Shown piece by piece: positions 1 through 5,721 of a DNA stretch of 5,721 bases. Source of the DNA: Lachnospiraceae bacterium UBA3845 (lineage in GTDB: Bacteria > Bacillota > Clostridia > Lachnospirales > Lachnospiraceae); contig DGHP01000036.1 of NCBI GenBank assembly GCA_002392705.1, positions 1 to 5,721 on the forward strand, written 5' to 3'. How positions within the stretch are numbered: the first letter of the stretch is position 1; the number at the start of each line of letters is the position of its first letter. Below the pieces are notes generated by a model. That model saw only the letters and a list, made by a program, of their open reading frames with translations. It did no database searches and was not told the origin of the DNA. A program made the position numbers and the translations under genes.

Positions 1-37
1 TAAGAAGAAGGGTGAGCGAGGGGGAAGGCTGGGGGCG
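1..37. other. Purine-rich stretch upstream of the promoter, possible tail of an upstream gene
   Basis: No gene can be assigned. A gene entering from the left on the plus strand could end at TAA (1-3), at TGA (39-41) or at TGA (143-145), depending on frame. The sequence is AAG- and GGG-rich, as in the basic C-terminal tails of many membrane proteins, but too short to recognise. No hairpin plus T-run terminator is visible before the promoter, so read-through from upstream cannot be excluded. Confidence 0.3.
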
Positions 38-66
38 TTGAATCTTTTCCGGGTCCCTGTTATAAT
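38..66 (+). promoter_or_regulatory. Probable SigA-type promoter with extended -10
   Basis: The -35 candidate TTGAAT (38-43) matches the TTGACA consensus at 4 of 6 positions. The -10 is a perfect TATAAT (61-66), and the spacer is the ideal 17 bases. A TG dinucleotide at 58-59 gives an extended -10 (TGTTATAAT). Transcription would start around base 73, leaving a leader of about 94 bases before the TTG start at 167. It would drive both membrane-protein genes, since there is no gap between them. The call rests on motif match alone. Confidence 0.72.
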
Positions 67-77
67 CACTGGACCGG
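49..77. promoter_or_regulatory. Inverted repeat centred on the -10 box, possible operator
   Basis: The left arm CCGGGTCC (49-56) pairs with the right arm GGACCGG (71-77): seven base pairs with one bulged G. The 14-base spacer (57-70) contains the -10 box, which sits almost at the dyad centre. A protein bound here would cover the -10 and start site, so a repressor site is one reading. A chance palindrome in GC-rich DNA is the other. A further CCGG follows at 81-84, so CCGG at 74-77 could alternatively form a small hairpin CCGG-TAT-CCGG at the start of the transcript. Confidence 0.35.
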
Positions 78-151
78 TATCCGGAAAGAACAGCAGAAGA
101 GGACCATACAGCAGGGGAATCCGCGGCGGAATGCCCCGCATCTGAAGGACT

Positions 152-160
152 GGAGGGGAG
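152..160 (+). promoter_or_regulatory. Strong ribosome binding site that decides the TTG start
   Basis: GGAGGGGAG lies 6 bases upstream of TTG at 167-169. An in-frame TGA at 143-145 rules out any start further upstream. The next in-frame ATG is codon 51, which would delete the first membrane helix and the conserved DGxSQY motif, so the TTG start is well supported. Confidence 0.85.
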
Positions 161-166
161 AATCAG

Positions 167-2995
167 TTGAAAAAGGCAGCAAGAGAATATTTCTGGAAAT
201 ATACGCTTCTTTTCACGGGAGTCTCTCTCATTGTATTCCTGCCTTTCCTGCTGGAGGGGAGGAGCTTTGTATGCAAGGTGGACGGACAGTCCCAGTATAT
301 TGTCTACCTGCGCTATATGGGACAGTTTCTGAGGGAATGGTTCCGGGGGATCATCAAAGGCAGACTGATTCCGCCCCAGTATGATTTTTCAATCGGGATC
401 GGAGATGACATCAATGCGGTCGTGCGCTTTCACCCACTGGACTTTCTGGCTGCCTTTTTCCCGGCCTCAAAGACGGAATTCGTCTATACAGTGATTCTGC
501 TGCTGCGCTTTTATCTGGCGGGGCTGTCCTTCAGCGCCTATGCCTTTTACTGGAATACGGTTCCGGTGTCCGGAGAAGAACAGACGCATAGACTTGTCCA
601 CCCCACGAATGTTCTGGCGGGTTCACTGGTTTACCTCTTCGGCGGCTTCATGCTGATCCGTGTGACCAACCATCCGATCTACGCGGCGCCCTTTATTGTC
701 CTGCCACTGCTTTTTCTCGGGGCGGAGCATGTGCTGCACGGGCAGGGCTTCCTGCTCTTTCCGCTGATGGTCATGCTGGGCTTCTGGAGCAATTATTATT
801 TTATGTATATACTCTCCATCGCCCTGCTCATCTACATGCTGATCCGCTTTCCGGAGCAGTATGTGCGCAGGCAGAGCAGGAAGGCTTCAGCTGATCAGAC
901 GATGGCGGGAGACGGAGCGGGGAGGGCGGATGCCGTTTCCGGCGGGGAGAGAGCACTGGCTTTTTTTGTCCTGTCCGGGAAAATGGTCAGCCTCTATCTG
1001 CTTGGCCTGTGCATGTCCCTTGCCACTCTTCTGCCGACCATCCTGCGCTATCTTTCATCTACAAGGCTCAGCCAGGCCAGCGAGACGAAAAACCTGCTGG
1101 TGTATGAAGACAGAAGACGCTACGCGGCCTGGTTTCTGAACCTGATCAGCCCCTACCGCAGCTCCGGGAACGGCACCGATCTGAATTTTGCCGTGATCGT
1201 TCTTCCGGCCGCGGCAGTTCTGTTTGCCCTGGAATGGAGAAAGCTGCGCTCCCTGAAGAGGACCCTGATCGCGGAGCTTCTTTTTCTGCTGATTCCGGCC
1301 GGCGGATATATTCTGGCCGGCTTCAACAATGAGAACAACCGCTGGATGTTCCTGATCGCGTTTTCCCTGGGCATGGCGGTGGTCTTTATGGGGGACGGCT
1401 TCGGCTCTCTCAGCCGCAGGCAGGAAATATTCCTTGCCGGAAGCAGCGCCCTGTTCTGCCTGGGCACTCTGGCGCAGACTTTTCTTGACGGATTCAATCT
1501 CTATAATACGGCCGCGGCGGCGGAACTTGCCGCAGTGACGGTCCTGCTTCTCGTCCTTTCCCGCCGGAAAGCTGCCCTGAAGCTGGTCCGGGGGACGGTT
1601 CTGGCCCTGACGGTGGCCTCCACCGCGATAAACGGGATTCTTACCTACGCTTCTCCCTTCGGGGCTGTGGCACAGGACTATACAAAAGCGGGGCAGTCCC
1701 TCGCAAAATACAGAAAATACGCCCCGGCCGCGGCCGCAAAGGAGGCTTTTCGGACCGGCGAAGGGCTTCTGGACCGGACGGACATCTGGGGGCTGGAGCA
1801 CGGATATGAGAACAGCTCCCAGTTTATGGGCTACAGCGGCGTCTCCATGTACAACAGTATTCTGAACGCCGGCTTTACGGATGCCCTGGCCTTACAGAAT
1901 AATCTCGGCTTGGACGCGGTCACCCAGATCCACGGCCTGAACGGCCGGCCTGCCGCAGAGCTCCTTGCGCGCGTCCGATATTTTGCGGTGCCGGAAGACC
2001 AGGCGGCCGCGCTTCCCTATGGTTTCCGGAGAGAACCCCTGCTTAAGAAAGACGGGATCCTTGTCTTTGAGTCGGACTGCCTGCTCTCGGAAGCGGTAAG
2101 CTATCATTCCTTTATGACAAGAGAGGATTATGAGCGGCTGACGGATCTGGAGAGAGAACTGGTTCCGCTGCATGCGGTGGTCCTGGATGGTGCGCCAGAG
2201 GATCAGTCTTCGCAGGCGGAGGATCTTCGCGCCGCCGGCATGACGCAGGTCAGCGCCCCGCAGGAGGAGATTCTGACGGAAACGATCTCAGCTGTCACGC
2301 CCGGAGACGGAGTCAGCCGGACAGCGGAGGGATATGAGGTCAGCAGGAAGAAGGGACAGATCAGGGTTCCGGTCAGGAAAAGGGCCGGATATACGGCTTA
2401 CCTGCGCCTGAAAGGTCTTCATTCCGATGAAGAGTATTTCCGGCTGCAGCTGGAAGCGGACGGTATCGTGTATGAGACGACGGTCCGCAATGAACATCAG
2501 GTCTATAACGTCGGACGGGACGAATACCTTTTTAACCTGGGTTACAGCGAGGAGGACGGGAGCGCGGAGGCAGTACTGACCTTTTTCGCGCCGGGCAGCT
2601 ATGCGCTTGAGGAGATATCGGTGCAGTACCAGCCGATGGCCGGTTTTCGTCAGGCCGCACAGGCGCTGAATGAGGAGTCCCTTGAGAACTGCACTGTCAG
2701 CGGGGAGAGCCTGAAGGGGACGATCCGCCTGACAGAACCCCGCTTTGTTGTCTTCCCCGTCGCACGCGCGAAAGGCTGGAGCCTGACCGTCGACGGTAAG
2801 GAGCGGCAGCTGCAGGGCGCGAATCTTGCCTTCATGGGACTGCTGCTGGAGGCGGGAGAACACGAGATTCAGCTGATCTACCGCACACCCGGGCTGAAGG
2901 CCGGGGCGCTGGCCTCCGCCGCGGCTGTCCTTGGCTGGATTCTTCTGGCTGTCTTTGCATATAGAAAGAAAAAAAGGGGAGCTTTATATGAGTGA
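167..2995 (+). CDS. YfhO-family polytopic membrane protein, GT-C glycosyltransferase-like (paralogue 1, complete)
   Basis: A 942-residue protein starting at TTG. It has about 13 hydrophobic helices in residues 12-492, a long extracytoplasmic region (about 495-909), and a C-terminal anchor helix (about 910-931) followed by a basic RKKKR tail. Family-like motifs are VDGQSQY (38-44), YDFSIGIGDDIN (72-83), a YAAWFLNLISP block near 319-329, SGNGT (333-337), NNENNRW (387-393) and YNS (562-564). The end of the extracytoplasmic region has the typical GWSLTVDGK strand and an EAGEHEIQLIYRTPG segment. In GT-C enzymes an acidic residue in the first external loop is catalytic; D39 or D80/D81 are candidates by inference. 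Studied relatives (B. subtilis YfhO, Listeria GtlB) act in lipoteichoic acid glycosylation from a polyprenyl-phosphate sugar. Substrate here is unknown. Compared with the downstream paralogue it has extra residues in two loops (about 130-149 and 234-262). The family call is firm; the function is inferred. Confidence 0.9.
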   Translation: MKKAAREYFWKYTLLFTGVSLIVFLPFLLEGRSFVCKVDGQSQYIVYLRYMGQFLREWFRGIIKGRLIPPQYDFSIGIGDDINAVVRFHPLDFLAAFFPASKTEFVYTVILLLRFYLAGLSFSAYAFYWNTVPVSGEEQTHRLVHPTNVLAGSLVYLFGGFMLIRVTNHPIYAAPFIVLPLLFLGAEHVLHGQGFLLFPLMVMLGFWSNYYFMYILSIALLIYMLIRFPEQYVRRQSRKASADQTMAGDGAGRADAVSGGERALAFFVLSGKMVSLYLLGLCMSLATLLPTILRYLSSTRLSQASETKNLLVYEDRRRYAAWFLNLISPYRSSGNGTDLNFAVIVLPAAAVLFALEWRKLRSLKRTLIAELLFLLIPAGGYILAGFNNENNRWMFLIAFSLGMAVVFMGDGFGSLSRRQEIFLAGSSALFCLGTLAQTFLDGFNLYNTAAAAELAAVTVLLLVLSRRKAALKLVRGTVLALTVASTAINGILTYASPFGAVAQDYTKAGQSLAKYRKYAPAAAAKEAFRTGEGLLDRTDIWGLEHGYENSSQFMGYSGVSMYNSILNAGFTDALALQNNLGLDAVTQIHGLNGRPAAELLARVRYFAVPEDQAAALPYGFRREPLLKKDGILVFESDCLLSEAVSYHSFMTREDYERLTDLERELVPLHAVVLDGAPEDQSSQAEDLRAAGMTQVSAPQEEILTETISAVTPGDGVSRTAEGYEVSRKKGQIRVPVRKRAGYTAYLRLKGLHSDEEYFRLQLEADGIVYETTVRNEHQVYNVGRDEYLFNLGYSEEDGSAEAVLTFFAPGSYALEEISVQYQPMAGFRQAAQALNEESLENCTVSGESLKGTIRLTEPRFVVFPVARAKGWSLTVDGKERQLQGANLAFMGLLLEAGEHEIQLIYRTPGLKAGALASAAAVLGWILLAVFAYRKKKRGALYE
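2975..2981 (+). promoter_or_regulatory. Ribosome binding site of the second gene, inside the first gene
   Basis: AGGGGAG lies 6 bases before ATG at 2988, within the codons for the last residues (RGA) of the upstream protein. Ribosomes finishing the first gene at TGA 2993-2995 would therefore sit over this start, which fits translational coupling. Confidence 0.85.
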
Positions 2996-5721
2996 GACCC
3001 GGATAACAAAGAAATATCTGCTGATCTATACGCTGGCTTTCCTGGCGCTGGGCTTTCTGGTCTTTCTGCCCTTTCTCAGGGCGGGCAAAAGCCTTGTGGG
3101 CAATGGGGACGGCGTGTCCCAGTACATCCTGCAGCTGCGCTATACGGGGGACTGGCTGAGGGAGGCATTTTCGGATCTTCTGCACGGGCATCTGAATCTG
3201 CGAAGCTATGACTTTACGATCGGGCCGGGGGATGACATCAACGCCATCGTCCGCTTTCATCCGCTGGATTTCCTGGCCTTTTTTGTCCCGGCAGCCTGTA
3301 CGGAAGTTCTGTACGTCTTTCTGATTTTTCTCCGCCTTTACCTGGCGGGGCTGTCCTTTTCCGCCTTTGCATTCTACTGGAAAAGAACCGGAGCCTGCAC
3401 GCTGGCGGGCTGCATGGTCTATCTTTTCTGCGGCTATGTGTTCGAACTCGCAATCGTACATCCCATCTATGCGGCGCCGATGATCGTCATGCCCCTGCTC
3501 CTGCTGGGCGCGGAGTATATGATGCTCGGCCTGCATTCCTTTGCCCTTTTTTCGGCCATGGTATGGCTGGGCTTCGTGTCCAACTATTACTTCATGTACA
3601 TCAATTCGGTGGGCCTTCTGATCTACGTGCTTGTCCGTTTCCCGGCCGTTTTCCGCAGGGACCGCGTCCGCAGTTTTCTGCGACTTTTTATCCGCATGGT
3701 CAGCGCCTACCTGGTCGGGCTCTTCCTGTCGGCTGTGACTCTGCTTCCGGCGATCCGGCGCTATCTGGGCAGCTACCGCTCCGAAAACCTGGCCAGTGTA
3801 TCGAACCTTCTCTTTTATGAGGACAAGCGCCGCTACGGCGCCTGGCTGGTGAATCTGATCAGCCCTCTGGAGGCTTCCGGGAACGGGACGCACCTGAATT
3901 TCGCGGTGATCGTCCTCCCCTGCCTTGTGCTTCTTTTCCTGGGAGCGCGCAGGACCTTAACCGGACTGAAGCGCCTTGCCCTGATTACGCTTCTTTTCCT
4001 GCTGCTGCCGGCGGGAGGCTTTGTCATGGCGGTCTTTCACAATGAAAACAACCGCTGGGTCTATCTGATCAGTCTTCTGCTCGGGATGGTTACGGCCTTT
4101 ACGGCAGACAGTTTCCGCAGCCTCAGCTCCCTGCAGAAAAAGGGCCTGCTTGCAGCCGCAGCTGCCTACGACGCCGGAATTGCGGCCCTGAGCTTTATTG
4201 AGGGGCTGAATCCTTATCATCTCCTGGCCGCCGCCGAGCTGACGGCAGCGACCGTCCTGCTCCTCTCAGCGGGGAGAAAGAAGGGGGCGCGCCGGGACAG
4301 AAGATGCGTGGGCATGGTGCTTGCCGTGACCTTTGTCTCAACTGTCCTGAACGGATATTTCACTTTCGGATCCCGCTTCGGCAATCTGACGCGCTATTAC
4401 GCGGATGCCGGAAGCCTCGAAGAATACTACGGGGAGTCGGTCTATGCCAATTACGGCGTCGCCCGGGCCCTCATGGCGGGAGAGGAAGGAAGCGGGCCGG
4501 ATCATTCCCCGGCAGATGTCTGGAAAGACGGCTTCTACCGGGTCGACGGGCTCTGGAACGGCTCAAATGAGGACAACGCGTCTGTCCAGCTGGGCTATCC
4601 CGGCTGCCAGATATACAACAGCGTGCTGAACGCATCCCTGATCAGCTGGCTGCTGCAGACGGACAATATCGGCCTGACGACCATGCTCCATATTCACGGT
4701 CTCGACGGCCGGAGCGCCTCAGAGGCCTTTATGGGGACCCGCTATTATCAGTGCGCACTTTCAGAGAGCAGGAGCCTTCCCTTCGGCTTCGGCCCCGAAC
4801 CGGTCTGGTCGGACGGGAAGATGGGCATCTATGAAAACCGGCTTCCTCTTTCCTTCGCCTTTGCCGTGGATCAGGTCCTGCCATTGTCTTCCTGGGAGCA
4901 GCTGGACGGGGCGCAGGCGGAGGAAGCGATGCTCCACGCGGCCGTGCTGGAGGACGGGGAGGCAGTCAAAGCCCTTGAGGGCGGCCTTAAGGAGTATGAC
5001 CCTTCTCAGGACAGCGGACGCTTTCTGTATGAGGAGATTCCCCTTCCGGAAGGAAATGAGGATGTGAAGCGCACGGATTCCGGCTACCGGACGAAGAAAA
5101 AGAAGGCTGAGATAAGCTTCAGCTGTGAACGCAGGCCGGGCTATGATATCCTGCTGGAGCTGAAGGGGCTTGTTCCGAAGGATATGGGGACAAGCGTAAG
5201 GATTCTCGGAGACGGAATCGACAAAAAAGTAACCCTTCTTTCGGAGGAGCAGACCTATACCCTTCTCAGGGAGGATTACCTTGTCAGCCTGGGCTATGAG
5301 GACGGAAGAAGCGCGGGGCAGGAGACTCTGTCGCTGCGCTTTGCAGAAAAAGGACAGTATGACCTTGAGCAGATGCGTATCATCTATGTCCTGAGGGATC
5401 CGCAGGCTGCGGGTCTTTCAGATGCCGGGTTCGGCGTCAACAACCCGATGGGGAGGAATCCGCAGGCTGCGGGCCTTTCGGATGCTTCTTCCGGGCAGGA
5501 GAGCTTCGCGGAGCGGATCGGTGCGCTGAACAGCTGCGTGCTGGAAGACCTGCAGTTCGGGAAAGATACCGTGACCGGCAACATGAATACGGACCGGGCA
5601 TGCTGCATTGTCTTCCAGATCCCCTTCAGCACGGGATGGACCGCCTCTGTGAACGGACAGAAGGCGCCTCTGCTGCGGGCGGACGCCGGCTTTATGGGTC
5701 TGTGCGTCGAAGCGGGCAGCA
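2988..5721 (+). CDS. YfhO-family polytopic membrane protein, GT-C glycosyltransferase-like (paralogue 2, 3' end cut by window)
   Basis: The frame is open from ATG 2988 to the window edge: 911 codons plus one base, with no stop. The first gene's stop lies inside its start (ATGAGTGA, 8-base overlap). It is colinear with the upstream protein: NGDGVSQY (39-46), YDFTIGPGDDIN (74-85), YGAWLVNLISP (283-293), SGNGT (297-301), HNENNRW (351-357), YNS (543-545) and GWTASVNGQ near the end. By alignment about 45 residues are missing, including the anchor helix, for an expected length near 955. D41 and D82/D83 match the acidic residues of paralogue 1. The cytoplasmic loop after residue 219 is 26 residues shorter than in paralogue 1. 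A 34-residue repeat-bearing insertion lies within residues 801-839. The VDGK of paralogue 1 is VNGQ here, and a CC pair occurs in a nearby strand. It probably glycosylates a cell-surface polymer, with a substrate or partner different from paralogue 1; that is inference. Confidence 0.88.
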   Translation, partial: MSETRITKKYLLIYTLAFLALGFLVFLPFLRAGKSLVGNGDGVSQYILQLRYTGDWLREAFSDLLHGHLNLRSYDFTIGPGDDINAIVRFHPLDFLAFFVPAACTEVLYVFLIFLRLYLAGLSFSAFAFYWKRTGACTLAGCMVYLFCGYVFELAIVHPIYAAPMIVMPLLLLGAEYMMLGLHSFALFSAMVWLGFVSNYYFMYINSVGLLIYVLVRFPAVFRRDRVRSFLRLFIRMVSAYLVGLFLSAVTLLPAIRRYLGSYRSENLASVSNLLFYEDKRRYGAWLVNLISPLEASGNGTHLNFAVIVLPCLVLLFLGARRTLTGLKRLALITLLFLLLPAGGFVMAVFHNENNRWVYLISLLLGMVTAFTADSFRSLSSLQKKGLLAAAAAYDAGIAALSFIEGLNPYHLLAAAELTAATVLLLSAGRKKGARRDRRCVGMVLAVTFVSTVLNGYFTFGSRFGNLTRYYADAGSLEEYYGESVYANYGVARALMAGEEGSGPDHSPADVWKDGFYRVDGLWNGSNEDNASVQLGYPGCQIYNSVLNASLISWLLQTDNIGLTTMLHIHGLDGRSASEAFMGTRYYQCALSESRSLPFGFGPEPVWSDGKMGIYENRLPLSFAFAVDQVLPLSSWEQLDGAQAEEAMLHAAVLEDGEAVKALEGGLKEYDPSQDSGRFLYEEIPLPEGNEDVKRTDSGYRTKKKKAEISFSCERRPGYDILLELKGLVPKDMGTSVRILGDGIDKKVTLLSEEQTYTLLREDYLVSLGYEDGRSAGQETLSLRFAEKGQYDLEQMRIIYVLRDPQAAGLSDAGFGVNNPMGRNPQAAGLSDASSGQESFAERIGALNSCVLEDLQFGKDTVTGNMNTDRACCIVFQIPFSTGWTASVNGQKAPLLRADAGFMGLCVEAGS
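5393..5485. repeat. Two 33-base direct repeats, period 60, in frame within paralogue 2
   Basis: Copies at 5393-5425 and 5453-5485 match at 30 of 33 bases. The differences are all transitions, at 5397/5457, 5414/5474 and 5420/5480; the last two are synonymous (Gly and Ser codons) and the first changes Asp to Asn. The units encode DPQAAGLSDA (residues 804-813) and NPQAAGLSDA (824-833), exactly 20 residues apart. Paralogue 1 has only a 5-residue linker between its flanking Tyr and Phe, where paralogue 2 has 39. The repeat therefore sits in a variable linker between two beta blocks of the extracytoplasmic domain. It could be a 60-base tandem duplication or part of a dispersed element; no other copy is seen in this window. 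Confidence 0.85.
5397..5475. repeat. Cluster of three small palindromes within the direct-repeat region
   Basis: Each direct repeat carries the near-perfect palindrome CCGCAG-G-CTGCGG (5400-5412 and 5460-5472). In the first copy the stem can be extended outward by a T-G wobble and two more pairs (GATCCGC with GCGGGTC). Between them lies CGGGTT (5426-5431) pairing with AACCCG (5442-5447) around a 10-base loop. Three hairpins in about 80 bases recall REP/BIME-type or in-frame palindromic elements, but the pairing is by eye only and the region is GC-rich. Confidence 0.5.

Noticed and set aside
2..142. Open frame continuous with the first gene's frame upstream of it
   Set aside because: It ends at TGA 143-145, is basic and featureless, spans the promoter, and is short enough to be open by chance.
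138..150. GCATCTGAAGGAC in the leader resembling the reverse complement of 5413-5425 (12 of 13 bases)
   Set aside because: The match is short and does not extend into the palindromic core, so chance is a sufficient explanation.
1726..1740. GC-only stretch with overlapping SacII/NotI-like sites
   Set aside because: It encodes an alanine run in a linker after the last N-terminal membrane helix, and codon bias explains it.
1055..1801. Minus-strand open frame (248 codons) opposite paralogue 1
   Set aside because: It shadows the conserved membrane core. Its slight similarity to the antisense frames opposite paralogue 2 follows from the two sense genes being paralogues, not from independent coding.
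2832..3893. Long minus-strand open frame (353 codons) opposite the gene junction
   Set aside because: The protein is rich in Q, K, R and H with no recognisable domain or membrane pattern. It lies antisense to two well-supported genes and has the composition expected from reading GC-rich membrane-protein codons backwards.
4304..4629. Two short overlapping plus-strand frames inside paralogue 2
   Set aside because: They are Arg- and Gly-rich out-of-frame readings of the main gene, which is open throughout and matches the upstream paralogue.
5384..5632. Minus-strand frame with a repeated SERPAACG peptide
   Set aside because: The repetition simply reflects the 60-base-period direct repeat on the other strand; no start signals or family features support a gene.

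Overview
The window looks like chromosomal DNA of a moderately GC-rich, low-complexity-poor Gram-positive bacterium, most likely a Clostridia member (Lachnospiraceae-like). This rests on strong GGAGGGG-type ribosome binding sites, a TTG start, a near-consensus SigA-type promoter and the YfhO membrane-protein family. The taxonomic call is inference from style, not from a marker gene.

Layout: bases 1-166 are a leader region with a well-formed promoter (-35 at 38-43, extended -10 at 58-66), an inverted repeat centred on the -10, and a strong ribosome binding site. Bases 167-2995 encode a complete 942-residue YfhO-family polytopic membrane protein. Bases 2988-5721 encode a second YfhO-family protein, overlapping the first by 8 bases. 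It is open to the window edge (911 codons seen) and lacks only its C-terminal end, probably about 45 residues including the last membrane helix. No tRNA, rRNA, CRISPR, insertion sequence or terminator was found.

How the genes work together: the two proteins are divergent tandem paralogues with the same architecture: about 13 membrane helices, a large extracytoplasmic region, then a C-terminal beta domain and anchor helix. They appear to be one transcription unit with coupled translation. YfhO proteins have a GT-C glycosyltransferase-like architecture; the studied Bacillus subtilis YfhO and Listeria GtlB act in lipoteichoic acid glycosylation, using a polyprenyl-phosphate sugar made by a separate GT2 enzyme. 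A similar cell-surface glycosylation role is plausible here, but neither the acceptor nor the sugar can be read from the sequence.

The least ordinary signal is a 34-residue in-frame insertion in the second protein, made of a 33-base direct repeat (period exactly 60 bases) with palindromic cores. It resembles either an internal tandem duplication or a short palindromic element tolerated in frame. Otherwise the window is a fairly ordinary two-gene surface-polymer locus.
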